A model generated the notes under the pieces. It was given only the letters and a program-made list of their open reading frames with translations, was not told the origin of the DNA and searched no databases. From Nageia nagi (Eukaryota; Pinophyta): DNA of 64,000 bases. Made by a program: the position numbers and the translations under genes. The stretch lies in NCBI GenBank assembly GCA_050084985.1, contig JBITNC010000002.1, positions 11,222,001-11,286,000 of the forward strand, in the 5' to 3' direction. This document shows positions 1 through 13,329 of the stretch, one piece after another; position 1 is the stretch's first letter; every line of letters begins with the position of its first letter.

Positions 1-218
1 ACTTGGTATTAAAAATACCCTTGTATGCACTCATATTGTATTTATCATTTCCTAACAACGAATCCCCTATTAATATACAGGCCTATGGATCATAAGAGAG
101 ATATAACTTCTCAGTACCAACATGAATTAATGTCTTTACTTGCAAGCTACATTGAGGATTTGAGTGCTAGGATAGGGTATATCTTTGATTCAGAAAATGT
201 TGAAATCATGTGATGAAT

Positions 219-955
219 CTAGTTCAAAAGCTTGATATTATGGAATAACACTAGAGCCAACATGGGGTATGTGTCAAATTCATCCAAAATGATGGAATGA
301 GGGATATCTCTTTTGGCTTGAATGGAACTTGAGAGCAAGTTGACCAAAATCCTCTTGATGCAGGCCCAACTCCCCCAAACTTCACATCCATAAAGCAAGG
401 CCAAAGAGACAAGAGCATGGAAACTATTAATTTTTGCCATGATATTATGGAATTGGAGTTGAACACATTCTCTACCGAGTGTGACAAATATAACATAGAT
501 TATTTTAAGATGTTGGGATCAAGCTAAAAGTACGACCTATGAAGAGCACACCCAAATAGGTATAAGAGGGCATTGTCTTGATAAGTTGCCTTTGGAAAGT
601 TAGTTGAATTTTGGAAGCATATACTCTTAACATATTGAAGGACATCACCTTCGTAGTACAAAAGGTACTTAGTGTATCAAAGTAACGTTGAAGCTTATTT
701 TTTGTATGATATAGCTAAATGACATCTACAAAGAGTGAAATTGAGCCAATGGAACCATCCAAAAAATAACCCACAATTGGTTCCAGGGTGTTTAACATTA
801 GTTGTCTAAGATCATTAGTATAGAACCCAAATAGAGGAGGTGAGAGGGGGTAACCTTGTTTGACACCAATAATGTTATAGAGCATATTGGATAAGTGAGA
901 ACTAACTCGAACTTGGCTAACTACCTATTAATATAATGTCATGACAAGGGATATG
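219..955 (-). pseudogene. Degenerate LINE reverse-transcriptase fragment
   Basis: Read on the minus strand, this stretch carries the order of a plant non-LTR retrotransposon reverse transcriptase. A GVKQGYPLSPPLFG block lies near 870-820. A decayed catalytic box (FVDV where YADD is expected) lies near 740-715. A YLGVLF block follows, then LLYGCEVWG near 400-370. Several frames are needed and stops interrupt them, so it is dead. A LINE would copy its RNA at the target site; only part of the polymerase remains, with no endonuclease. It lies in the 3' flank of the esterase gene. The family is recognised from motif order, not from a search. Confidence 0.7.
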
Positions 956-956
956 A

Positions 957-1899
957 CATTTTAAATTTGCAACATATGGGTAAGACATTAATGTATCATG
1001 TACACTCATCCCTACAATAGTACAACAAAAGATACAATTTGGTTGATGGATCCTTCACATGGCTCAACATGGAAAACCACTTCTTCTAGAAGCTATAATA
1101 AAAGACTCCACCACTCACTGTGTACCAAGGAACCCCTTGTAATAACTCCACTTAAGTGTCTTCAACACATAATCTTGGCACCTTCTCATTCATTGCATGT
1201 TCATGGAATGCATGTTATTTGGAATGGTCTTTATTCATTCATTAGTTTTTATTATTGTTGTTACTCAACTAAAACCTCATTTACCTATGACATTGAATGA
1301 GGTGAGTGCTTACCAATAGTCACTCATGAGTGCCCAATGGTACCACATATCATCTGTTTTGGAAGACAATCCTTCATAGCTTGCATGGATGCAATCTATC
1401 CATAGTCTCAATTGCACAAATGGACACTTTGTGATCCATAGTTTAATCATTTTGATTCACAACAAAAGGATGTAGAGACAATCTTTGTAGTTGTCCAAAT
1501 TTTTTAATGGCTTTGTATGGGTTGTCTTTGAAGACCCATTATTGTAATCAATTGAACCTTATAACTACAATGGTGCATTTGTTCCTTCATCCCATTAATA
1601 AGACCATGGGACCGTTCTTTTATCCATGGTAGTGTTGGTTGCCTGAGATGCATTATAACCAACATGATTTTGCATGTGAAGAACCACCCATGTTTGTAAT
1701 TTTTTAAGTATGAAGTTTGTAATAGTGTATTTGGAGAAATAGAGATCGTTTCATTCCATCTTTGGCATTCATTGATTGAATTTCTATTTTTATCCATATT
1801 GTGTATTTACCTTTCTAGAAAAATATGTTCACTACATTTTTCCATATTTTTCTACAAAGATAACATGTTACCTTTTTCTAGAAACTTAAACTTTTTAGT
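957..1899 (+). repeat. Direct repeat copy 1, LTR-like
   Basis: This block matches 2214-3083 over about 870 bp. Both begin near CATTTTAAATT, share the segment around GACATTAATGT, and share the end around TACCTTTCTAGAAAAA. It runs straight into a primer-binding-like site (TGGTATTAGAGC at 1900). That arrangement suggests the 5' LTR of a retrotransposon on the plus strand. The copies have diverged by many substitutions and small indels, so the insertion is old. I could not define clean TG/CA ends or a target duplication. Confidence 0.5.
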
Positions 1900-1911
1900 T
1901 GGTATTAGAGC
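1900..1911 (+). other. Primer-binding-site-like sequence
   Basis: TGGTATTAGAGC is one transition away from TGGTATCAGAGC, the common plant retrotransposon primer site complementary to the initiator methionine tRNA. It sits at the junction between direct-repeat copy 1 and the roughly 300 bp that separates the two copies, where a PBS should be. Confidence 0.5.
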
Positions 1912-2213
1912 TTTATGCTTTTGTTCACCATTCTTGATGCATCACAACTTTAAATTCTTAAATTGGTATCATAACCAATCCAATCTACATGGGTTCAATG
2001 ACCTTGTGTTGGCAACATGGCAACATCAAGGGGGGATCAACATATCAAATTGTCATCATTTTCATATGGAGTATAAAATATTTTACATTAACAGGGAGAA
2101 TGAAGGAATTTAATTTTTCTTTATTAATGTTGTAATATTTTATTAATTTGGAAGAAGTCAAGACCGTAGAGCCACCTTTCAATTATTCTAAATTTTTTCC
2201 ATATGCACATCCC

Positions 2214-3083
2214 TCCATTTTAAATTAGCAGCATATGGGTCAGACATTAATGTCTCACATACACCTCTTCTACAAGATACAATAAAAGACTCCACCGCTC
2301 ATGGATCCTTCACATGGCTCAACATGGACAACCACTTCTTCTATAAGCTTCAATAAAAGACTCCATCGCTCATACCGTACCAAGGAATCTGCTACAACAA
2401 CTCCACTCCAACATCTTAGCACGTAACCTTGGTAGTTGCTCATTCATTGCACGTTCATGAAATGCATATGCTATTTAGAGTGGTCTTTATCCATTCATTA
2501 GTTTTTCTTCTTGTTGTTGCTCATCCAAAGCCTCCTTTGCCTGTTGAATGATGTATGTGCTTACCTAGTAGTAGCCCATGAGTGCTCAATGGCACCACAT
2601 CATCTTTTTTGCAAGACAAACCTTTGTAGCTTGCATGGATGCAGTATGGCCATAATCCCAAGTTGTACAATTGAAAACTTTGTGATCCATAATTGAATCG
2701 TTTTGACACACAACAAAGAGATGTAAAGGTGATCTTTGTAACTGTCCAAGCCTTTCAATGTTTTTGTATGGGTTCTCTTTCAAAATCCATTATTTTAATC
2801 AGTTGAACCTTACAATTGCAATAATGCATTTGCTCCTTTAGCGAACTAAAAGACCATGGGACCATTATTTTATCCATGGCAGTGTTGGGTGCCTGAGATG
2901 CACTATAACCAACACGATTTTGTTATGTGAAAAACCACCCATGTTTGTAATTTCTGAAGCATGAAGTTTGTAGTAGTTTATTTGGAGAAATAGAGAGCAT
3001 TTCATTACATATTTGGCATTCATTAACTAAGTTTTCATTTTTGTCCATGTTGCGTGTTTACCTTTCTAGAAAAACATTTTCAC
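2214..3083 (+). repeat. Direct repeat copy 2, LTR-like
   Basis: This is the second copy of the 957-1899 repeat. Only about 300 bp lies between the pair, far too little for gag-pol. It may be a miniature (TRIM-like) element, a deletion derivative, or two tandem LTRs left by recombination. The similarity ends shortly after the shared TTTCTAGAAAAA tract. Confidence 0.5.
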
Positions 3084-3465
3084 GTAGAAAAATAGTAAGC
3101 TTTTGAGGACCATTTCATCCTCCTTGCACCTGACTTTATTATAGGTATTGCATATTTGATAAATTCGTTATTGTTATTTCCACCTTTTCAACGATACATT
3201 ACACCCCCATACTTGAAATATTCTAACCTTTATCCAAGTTTTTCCACAATCAACTCAATCCATACAATTTCCAGATTGATGGGGTCTTTCTTGGTGGTGT
3301 CTTGCTTTGACAATCGTACACATGGATGAGGCATAAAATCCACAAACCAAGGTCAGAAGTATCACCATCAAATTGGAAGAACAATGATATCTACTATCGG
3401 AAGTGAAATTTCCAAGCAAGGTCATATTGGCAATGGTGCCCAGAGAGATAGGAGGCAAGAACAAC

Positions 3466-4050
3466 CATCTAAAACAAGTAAAGGAAGAGGATAAGGAAAG
3501 AAAAATTTCTCCGAGAAATTAGAGAGTAAATGAAGGATTGCAAGAGAAAACCAATGAAAACAAAGAGTATCTTAACCTTGCTACCAAAGAAAAAATAAGA
3601 TTATACCATACTCACCATAGAAATTTTGATGGTTTTACAAGCATGTTGTATGCACTTTATTGATCCAATACGAGAAAAATTGAACCAAGTGGGGGGAAAT
3701 ACGAGCAATTCATATAAAGCTTCTAGAAGAATCCAATGACTTTATTGCGGAATGCACAATCTTGGAAGAGGAGGTTCGAATCTGACAGACATCACTGAAT
3801 ATTAGCTAAGAACTCAATCTTGAAATCATGAAGTAGATAGCATACCATGAGGGTCAAGGTTTGGTATAGGAGTCTCAAAGCGTCAAGCACCTCTTCATGA
3901 AAGGGCAAAAAGCCATGAATGTTGATGTCAAGTATATGTGCAAATATTGTTGAAGAAAAGATCATGACAGAAGTTGGTGTTCAAATGTGAATCCTTACAA
4001 GTATTGTGGCAAAAACAACCATGGTGATACTCTATTATTAGCTTGAGAGC
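3466..4050 (+). pseudogene. Retrotransposon gag-like relic with double CCHC knuckle
   Basis: Near 3935-4035 the plus strand reads as a zinc knuckle, C-X2-C-X4-H-X4-C (CKYC..H....C) with one internal stop. A second decayed knuckle follows, where a first cysteine has become tyrosine (YKYCGKNNH). Paired knuckles like this occur in plant retrotransposon Gag nucleocapsids, which package the RNA. The preceding 450 bp is too broken to read. It may belong to the LTR-like pair just upstream, but that link is inferred from position only. Confidence 0.4.
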
Positions 4051-4112
4051 TAACGCATATGGATCAGAACTTGTGGTCAACATAGACTTTGGTTGAACTA
4101 CCAAAGCAAGTG

Positions 4113-4210
4113 AAGCATCACTTCAACCCCTTACTGATCTCATTCATATGTATCCGTTGCAGTAAGAAGCATCACTTCAACCCCTTACTGATCTCATTGA
4201 TATGCATCCA
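4113..4210 (+). repeat. 56-bp tandem duplication
   Basis: The segment containing AGCATCACTTCAACCCC occurs at about 4113 and again 56 bp later with nearly identical sequence, giving two adjacent copies. It is a local duplication in non-coding sequence with no sign of function. Confidence 0.8.
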
Positions 4211-6405
4211 TTGCATTGAGAACATTTAAGAGAGGAAGTTTGATCCATAAGGATCAAATTCAACTTTAGAATATCAAATCTTTAGTTACAAATCAACTTT
4301 AACTTTGAAGTTAAAATACCAACAGACTCTTTACAAGCCGTCAAGGCCATTCATAAGTCATCAAACACATTCTATTTAATGAAATAATATTTCATCAAGT
4401 GAAGGAAATTAGAGGAAGAAGAGAAGATGCAAAGAGCGATGGCTTGTTTTCAATAACAAATTCAAACCTTTATATAGAGATCACATCTTAAGACATCTCT
4501 TACATAGGCATACCTCTGTACATCCCTATATTGTGTTCTATTTATTATACACACTTCTATAATACAACATGCCAATATTTTGAATTTGTAACTTGTCTTT
4601 TTACTGGGTGCTTGTTTCAATTTCATGTGCAACTATCTCTCGTAGGATTCCTTGGTAATGGATGTTCACATCTCACAACACATTGGTTTCATAGATTTTA
4701 TGTATAGCCACAGGAATTTGCCTACCCGTTCAAACTTCAGATCAATGATGAAGTCAAGTTCAAATCCAACAGAAGTTTTGAAATTTTTAAATGAATATAC
4801 AATTGACAGTGGCATAATAACATATGCTACAATTACAACAGGCAAATAAACTATCATGAGATATATTAATTAGGAATAACAAAGTATTTGAACCATTACA
4901 AATTGCATAATAAAAAATCACCTATGACTTCTCTTCAAACTTTATCTGGTTCAATGATCATGATTTTTTTTTAACGTTCTAAAGATGAACAACAAAATTC
5001 CATTGGCATCATTTGATTATAAGATGTTCCTATCTGTTGACTTGAGTTATTATGTATATTTCTATAAATTCTTATGAATGTACTTATTACACAACAGTTA
5101 TGTTGGACATCCATCATCTTCACACCATCCATTAATTGCATTTTTTTTGAAAGGATGGATACAGCTACAAACGAGGAAATTAATGTTAGTGGCCACTGTA
5201 TTTTAGCTAATACGAGTTTCACTCGTGTCCATAATAATAAAAATAAAAAATTAACACCTGATGACCGTATACTAAGCCCCTTGGAGCAACTACAGAGCAT
5301 AATTTTGTATAAGAGAAAGTTAATTACCTTAACCTTGTTCAGCAATCGTGGATAAGGCAGGATGTCACTTCCAAACAGAACACTGAATGCAAAAACACCA
5401 AACAGAATATATGGCTTCTCTTGAATAATCAGTAGCCATGTCATACATGATATCCTGCTAAGGATATTCAGTTCAAAACAATCCAAAATCGCATGGCAAA
5501 GGTCTAAGGAATATGAAGTGAATGGTGAACCTCAACTGCATGTTATTCACTGAGATACTAAGAGTAACAAAACTATATAGTAGCCACACTGAAAGCGGTT
5601 CAAATAGAAATTAAATGTAGTGGGTAAATCTTTATAAAATGAAATATTTTTTTTCCATAGCCCATATTCCATGTAAGGATATTAAACACAGCAATGTAAG
5701 TACTAACAGACATCATCGATATATTTAGTTGTATATTAAAACAATAAAAGAAGGCTCAAGAATTCATGTTAAAACAAACACCCGTAGAAACAATCTTCTA
5801 AACTAACAGATGCATGTAGACACATTTTACAGACATACTAAAACGAATTTTTTGGAAACATATGATGTTTTATAAATATCATTAGATATTGGCAAATGCA
5901 TAGTCATCGACTTTTAAGAATTTAAATTTAGAGCAAGTGGAAACAAAAAGATTTATCGGTTAAATCTTTGATGTAGCCATTATTTCATTTCACCCACAGA
6001 TGAGACGAGCACATAATTGTTTATTTGATTAGATTTAATATAAACATTCAACATGTTATCAGCTTCAGAACATTATCCGTCTTCAAAAACATCAATCAGC
6101 AAGGTTTGATTCTGGAGAATCTCGACAAGGTTACAAAAGTTACAAATGCTTAGCCTACAATGTCATTTATTAGATGCCATCTGAATGCCATAATTTTGCA
6201 GATCCCTCTCAAATTCCCACAACCCACCTAGTTTCAAAACATGATGCACAGTAGCATTTTAGCTGTGCATTTAACCTCTACATATACTTGTATTCTTATT
6301 GACGATGAAGCCTTAAGCTGACTCATCGTAGAGAATCTACAATCATCTTAATTTCTTGTGATTAGAGGAGGATTTTGAGACTTGCTGGACACATTCCACA
6401 TCGAT
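4211..6405. other. 3' flank of the esterase gene; no second gene recognised
   Basis: This is AT-rich sequence downstream of the stop at 6406. It should hold the 3' UTR; an AATAAA on the minus strand at 6020-6025 is a possible poly(A) signal, but the hexamer is common in such AT-rich DNA. An open frame of 171 codons on the minus strand (5486-4971) matches no family I know and has an AT-driven hydrophobic composition. I treat it as chance. Confidence 0.5.
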
Positions 6406-6604
6406 TTACAGGATTGCAGGTTGTTTGTTACCATATTGTGCCAATTCCACAGATGGGTGCACGTAATCGTACACAGAGATTTCATCAAAGTCATTTGGCA
6501 AGGACTCCCAATGTAAATTTGGAACCCAATTAGCATTTTTCAAGACCTTCAGAAGCTCCTCCAGCAGAATCTGGTTGCCAACAGGACTCAAATGATAGCC
6601 ATCG
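6406..6604 (-). CDS. GDSL/SGNH esterase (CPRD49/IAH1-like), last exon
   Basis: This is exon 5 of the minus-strand esterase gene. It begins after an acceptor (TTTGCAG) at 6605-6608 with the last base of a split Ser codon, and it ends at a TAA at 6406-6408. It encodes the DGYH block, which is SGNH block V and supplies the catalytic Asp and His. Next come the SPVGNQ helix and the characteristic LHWESLP tail of CPRD49-like plant proteins. The family hydrolyses small acyl esters. The phase (AG|C) agrees with exon 4, which lies 25.8 kb away. The exon has no stops or frameshifts. The joined part is 193 residues, consistent with a normal protein of about 250 once exon 1 is added. Confidence 0.9.
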
Positions 6605-9600
6605 CTGCAAATAATTTGGAAAGCCCAAAAGGTTAACAGCAAAAAACTTGATTGCATGAGATGGTAAATTAAGTGTACATAAGTGTACTGCATTACTTCA
6701 TGAGTTTTAATTTAATATGTGACATCAATAAACTTACAGCATCCCCTGACTGCAATAATGTTAAATGAGTTCTCTATGTTCATGCTTGATATTAAAAACC
6801 AGTTACAGACAAATGACCACCATGAACTTGTTTGTTTAATATCTATTGTAAATTGTAAATGAAAACATTCGTTTGGGAAAACATGTTTGATTCATCCAAT
6901 TTCCCACTAACTTGTATAAGAGAGTTTTGAGGAAAATTTGATGACCACATCTTATACCTATCATGTTTGTTGTATTTACTGGAGACTCCGATCATTCTTT
7001 TATGGAATTTCAAAGAGTAGTCGATCAACCCCCATATCAATAGTCAATCAATCATAGTGAATTTATAGTGGCTTTCAAATACTATTAATACTAACAAAGC
7101 TTCTACCACGAAGAAAATGTGAAAAATTTCCTCATTAATCTTAATTGTAAATCCTCATGTTTCTCCATGTCACATGTTTCTTTGATGTGCATCTTTAACA
7201 TCTAGAAGACTCTGAAAATAAGTTACACGCACTGACATTAACCAAATGTGTGTAATTAATTGACAGAAATCTACAACTAAACTAAGAAGAAAGGATCTCA
7301 ATAATCTGAATGTATTAATATAGTATAAATTTATAATAATTAATTGCTCTTTTTCAATATTTGAGATACCCGAAACAGACTCCCTCCCATTGAGTGCTTT
7401 CTACAGCACATGGATAACACTTTATTGATCACCAAACTCGAGTCTTCATTCTAGCTCTGAAATAGGATATGAGTAGGGAAGTAATTTTTTTGTTCATACA
7501 TCTACTTCCTAAATTTAGTTACTTCATTTGCTCACTTGTGAGCGATGGCAAGGTCATTAGCATCTCACTCCAAAAACATTGTTTTGGTGCTTAACCAAAA
7601 CTAATACAGCCCAATGAAGTACCATTACAATGATTATTTTAAATTTTAAATCAAACTATAGAATGGAAGACTATAAAAAAGAAATGGACTAACATTCTCA
7701 GATGATTCACTTGGATGAACCTACTCTCATTTTAAGGCTGTAGGATGTGACAAACTCAATTAAGGGCAAAGAAAGCAGCTAAGCTTCTACTTTGAATTGG
7801 GAAAACATAGGAATATTACAGCCACATTATCTTCAAATAAGTCTAGATGTGCTATTCAAAGTTTTTATATGATTGTTTCCATCTCCGTGGATTCAAAATG
7901 AAACCTGTTCCTTCCACTGATAGATATGTGGATTAGAACAATGGAATTTGAATTTACATCCTTTTTCACAAACAAGACCTTATCTGTTATCTTACAAGCT
8001 ATTAAATTAGACATTCTAGTTTGTAAGTGATCTACATTGAATACTATACGAACATGCTCCTTTTTTTCTGGCTATAATGAGGCCTACAACTTTTCATTCT
8101 ATGAAATTTCACAAACAAGTATTGTCAATCAATCCCCATATATTATCAGTATATGATAACATAGCATTGAAGTCATTCTTATTTAGAATACCATTTGGAG
8201 ATACTGCTTGGGCATTGCGAAGCCATGCTTTCCTTCATCACCATATCTCACAAATCGAAGCATTGCAGACCCAAATCAAGACGTAGTTGTAGTCTTGTAG
8301 AGAAGCATCAAATTGTTCAAACAAGAAATTGCGAATAAGGCTTAAATAAATCTATTGTCGTAGGTACAACTAGATGAATTTCAGGGTGTAATAATATGTC
8401 ACTAATTGGTTGGCTATTAATGTGCAACTGTACCAAGCAAACTAGTTGGAGTCTCCCAATGTAGACCATATAGTCTTTCATTCTGGATAGCATTCAAACT
8501 TGTTCACAAATTTTGGAGATGCACAAACATTGGTGTTTGTTACATCTTGATTTGTATTTAGCTTATGTTCGACAAAGTATCTCCTCAATTCAATGAACAA
8601 TCCTGCTGTCTGTCTTTGCAGGCCTGTTCTTTACACATTAGAGTTCCTTTTACTTGCATGTTGCTGTCATATTTCGTGTTTTACATTTCTGTTCTGTTGC
8701 AAACATTATTCACAGCCTTGTTCCTGCTGTAACTATTCCCTACGCAGTTTATATGTCATTCTGTCCCATCCTCTTGTTACTCTCCATATCAGAATACCCT
8801 CAACCTGTAACCTACAGACCTGAGAGTATTTCTTGAGCCGAGTGTCTGTACATGGAAACCTCACAGGACTTGCAGACGCTGTTAACACCCCAAAACATGT
8901 TGACAACCTGTTGGATGAATGGCCATGATGGAGCAATTGGAGACAGAACTGCAAAGCCAAGTTTCAGGTCTCCAAAATCAGTTGTTTGAGAAAAATATAA
9001 TTATTGACGCTCATTGACATTAGATTCAAGCGCTTGAGAAAAGAATGGCTATTCTTGAACAACACTAGCACGCTTCTCATCGAGAATTCCAAGGTTGATT
9101 TCTGTAATACAGAAAAAACAGGATATGGTTCTCATATTGCACGAAAATCTGAAGCATAAAACAACCACCTGCCTATAGTCACTCGACACAAGTTGAAGAG
9201 CACAATTTGTAGGTACAACTTACAAGTAGTCAAAGGAATGAAGACTTAATGTGTAATTAGCGGTGCAAACAAAATTCGAAGAAGGTAAGGCACTTTAATC
9301 CAAGAGTTTCAAGACTACCAAAAACTACAAACCATTTGCTTAACACTTTGGATCTCAAGGACATTGTCAAGGCATGGTTCACCTTGGATGGCACTCTGCT
9401 TATTCACCTTCAATCCAGTGAAGAACATTTGAGAGCCAAATAGCTGTTCACTCTTCCCACTGGGATTTACCTAGATTGGGATGTCACACAACTCCAAATG
9501 GAGGAACTCCAAAAGATACATGCTTTCGTTATAGCTACACAAAAGATGGTAAATGGACAGCTAATGTAACTACAAGACAGTGATATGTATTTCCCCCCAC

Positions 9601-10008
9601 TAAAATGGCCACAGATCCTACTAGGCAAAAACATCTTTGTCACCTGCTAGAATTGTGATAAGGCTATTAGGTCTTCTCGGAGTACTTTCCATAATTTTGT
9701 TTCCTCATGAGACCTTATCTTCTTGATTTAGACAAATGAGACCCTGAGCATGGACTTCCTCATGTCATTGGCTACAACAAGATCTTAGCTATGAAATCAA
9801 GTGATCATGGTTCTAGAAGCATGGCCTGCCTCATTCACGAGTGCCTGCACTCTCAAGCAACTTTGGTGGCATCTAATGAACATACTGAATCTACATGTTT
9901 TTGTATTCAAAGTGGTCCTCATCTTCGGGACATCTTTATTGTCATTTTTACTTTCCTCTTGCTTCATCATTTACTATTTATTCTGATGGTAACAGCGCAT
10001 TTTACTGC
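6605..10008. other. Intron 4, proximal part; nothing recognised
   Basis: This is intronic sequence between the last exon and solo LTR A. Short open frames occur (for example 8077-8286 and 8593-8823), but none resembles a known family and no terminal or inverted repeats stand out. The stretch near 9300-9560 has codon-like composition but is riddled with stops and may be an unrecognised transposon relic. Confidence 0.5.
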
Positions 10009-10013
10009 AAACA

Positions 10014-11381
10014 TGTAGAATTCCAAATACATATTCAAGTGCAATTAAACCAAAACACATAAGTATGCACCACCGTCTGGCCTAGAAGGGCAATTACAAG
10101 CATCAAACACCTCAATATGCCAAAATTAAGGTTAGGGCACCAAATACAAGCTCAATCAACATACAAATGCCAACTTTTGGCTCATACATGCATTAATGAT
10201 CAAATACACCACACCGTTGCAAATATGGACAAGTGCACAATAGAATATGAGATCCAATAGCTCATGGCTTGTATTAATGATACAGAATGGACAATGATAC
10301 AATACCAGGCCCGCACGGCTCAACGTTGGCCTCCAAGGAGCCAACTAGGGCACAATGAATGTGATCAATGCTGGCCGGACAGAAAACTTAATGGAACAAC
10401 CTCACTCCCTCAGAATCGGAATCCTCTCCACCGAAGGAGCTCTCTCCAAACCTTGGCGACCAACTGAATGGTAGGAATGTGACCTCGGTATGCCATCGGA
10501 TGGACTAAGATGTTGCACCTTAGCCGTAGAACAACAGGATCCCTCAGCCTATTAACCATCCTAGATGTTGCACCTAGGGATGTTGCTTGACGCTATGCCA
10601 AGACTTCTATCCACTGGACGGTATGAGTAATAATCAATAATCTGTATATCCAACAATGATGCTAACCTTCTTTATATAACAATTCTTGGATCTGGATCTT
10701 ACCTAGAAATCATCACTCTAACCTCCTAGTCCAACGTTAGCCTCCTAGAGGCCCTCAAATGCCCAAACATGGGGTTAAATATGCCCTAGGTATCATATAT
10801 ATGACAATGTTGTCTAGGGATGCCAATAATTACAAGATCCAATGGTTAGATATGCAACACCTCATTATTGGAGATTAATATTGCATTTACAATTATTAAT
10901 TAAATTGGAATCATATATTACAATTCAAACAAGTGACCCCCATAAAACATACTAAATCCTTTCTTAATTACCAAGCTCACACCTAAATATAACTCATAAT
11001 TAATTCCTATCCCAAGGAGTGGGACGTCACATCTCAAGCGGTCAATATGGAGATGTTTCTAGATTTCCGTGAGCGGCCACAATATGGAAGACTAGTCCAA
11101 CTAGCAAACTTCAAGAGACCATAACTCTTTCGTTTCCTGATGAAAACATGTCATGTAACCTAGCAAAACATTACCACGAGATGCCCTATCCAAAGAACAA
11201 ATCAAATCAACTCTCCAAGACTTGTGGTGAACTCTATCCTCAAATAATTCATCCTAAGCTTGGGAGGAAGTTGTCCCACTTTGGGGCTCACAATGTGGAT
11301 CCATAGGACCATTATATTCTATCCCAAGTAACTAGCAACATATAGATACATAAATAGAATATTTACAAAAGGGATGTTCCA
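10014..11381 (-). mobile_element. Solo LTR A
   Basis: Read on the minus strand, this 1,368-bp unit starts TGGAACATCCC and ends ATTCTACA. It is flanked by a perfect 5-bp duplication, AAACA at 10009-10013 and 11382-11386 (plus-strand reading). TG...CA ends with a 5-bp duplication are the signature of LTR-retrotransposon integration. With no internal region or partner it is a solo LTR left by recombination. It is homologous along its length to LTR B (35447-36678) and to LTR C (56378-57469 plus 63453-63579). The parent is unclassified because no coding sequence accompanies any copy. Confidence 0.85.
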
Positions 11382-11386
11382 AAACA

Positions 11387-13049
11387 ACTGCCCATGGGTG
11401 GAGCCCTATCAGACTCCTGATCTAGACCTAGCTTAACCGACCTCCATACACCCATGCACCCTACATGCCCGCACGTGTATAGCTCTCCCTCTATAGCTAT
11501 CCATTTACAGCTATATGTTATATATTATATGCAATTAAACGAATAAGTTGTAAGCTATAACAAATGAGTTGTATTTGTTGTAAGCTATAACATATGAGCT
11601 GTAAGCTATAAGCTATGAAATTCATTTCTCAATGAACTTCCATATTTTCTGGATTTTGGCAGGATCACTCAATTTCTATGAAGGGGCAAAGTGAGTCTTG
11701 TTGCAATCAACTATATTCTTGCAAGCAAGCCCTTCCTTTTCTAGACTCCAACATTTCACTTGCTTTCAACATGGGAGAGCAATGAGTGTGGTTGACTATG
11801 ATCTCGCTAGCAAGCCCTTGATTTCACATATTGGAAACTTTCAAAGATCTAGCCAACTTCTCCGTGCTAACCAAGTAGTTTTGATATTTTCCATTGATAT
11901 CTCCCCTTCATTATCTTCTACCCCTCTCCTTGAAGGCTCCCTTGTATCCACCACATTACTATTTATTTGAATAATTCCCATCCACCTTTCCTAATCTAGG
12001 TACCAGTCTCTTTCCCTCCCATAATTGCCAAATATTATTTTTTGTCTCTTCTTAGTTCGGGCTTGGATAATCTCTATCTCTATAGAATCAGTGATCTCTC
12101 TATTCGATTCATTTCAGACAACTTCGTTCCCTAGTTTAATAAACTCTTTATTCCATCTGGGTGGGTAGGGTGGCCCTTATTATTCGGGTCAAAGGAGTAG
12201 GAAATGCTACTCACAAGGTTTGGTAATACCGTTAATGCGTATATGATCAGGAAACAAACTATCTACGTATTAACGTAAGGGCGTATGATGTGAATGGTGA
12301 ATGGACGAATCCGAGCAAATCATGACAATAGCCCTACTATTATTATTCATACTTCATGGAAGGCGACCCTCAACTCCGTCGTAACTTCCAACAATCTAAG
12401 CCATCATATAATTTTGGCTCTTGTCCTATTAATCATTGGCAATGAGCGTAAATATGTGGGTAAAAGACTCCATTTTCTTTTAGCACATGAGCAAGCCATC
12501 GTATCTTCCATGCATACAGAACATCAACAACTCCTTTGATGTAAGAAACATATCTTTCAACATGACCTTAATGCTCTCCATAACTCTCCCATGATCTTTT
12601 CATACACACTCCTACCTAGGAAACCATTTCTTTGTATATTCAATCCCATTCTTAGGTCTCACATGCCAATTCCCTCTCTAATATTCCAAAGTAACCTGCA
12701 ATTTATGTTGCCTCTTCCCATGCGAACATCTTCCAACTTCTTCCCATGTGAACATCTTCCAACTTCTTCCCAAGTGTCAAGGAGAGCTATACAAAAACTA
12801 AGTATCAACAACAAAATTTCTTGCCAACCCTTCGTTGTTTGACTTGAGGTTGATTCTTCTCTATTTAGCTTGGGAGGAAGATTTGCATCCATCTCATTCT
12901 CACATTTTGATTATGAGTCCTAATAGGACCCAAAACTTCAATGCTATGAACTCTTAAGCAGGTTCACCAAAAATCTTTTATAATCAGCAAAGGTTGTCAA
13001 TGTTAAACAATACAAAGATGAGTATCAAATTATATCATTGACTTACATA
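11387..13049. other. Intron 4 spacer; nothing recognised
   Basis: The sequence between solo LTR A and element E1 holds short open frames only (under 95 codons), a run of TATA/CTATAA-type simple sequence around 11510-11610, and no motif I can assign. Confidence 0.4.
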
Positions 13050-13329
13050 CATATTGTTGTGCTCGCACAACACACCCCAAGATGCAGTATTTTGGGGACT
13101 CAATTTTTTTCAAATAGCAATGAGCAACATTGCCTGGGCATGATCAACTTACGATCGATATGGAGACCCAGAACAGCGAGATGATCAAACAATGCATGAG
13201 CATGCCTCAGAGTCATGGAAATAGTTCAGCTTAACCAGTGGCCAAGTCAGGGCTCGGTCTTGAGCAATGTCCCAAAGGACGAAGTTGTGGATTGCGACAA
13301 CAACCAGATAGTGGAGTTTTGAGCGAATG

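Noticed and set aside
4971-5486. 171-codon open frame on the minus strand
   Set aside because: Among the longest uninterrupted frames outside transposons, but it matches no family I know, has AT-driven hydrophobic composition, and overlaps another open frame on the other strand. No splice or promoter context supports it.
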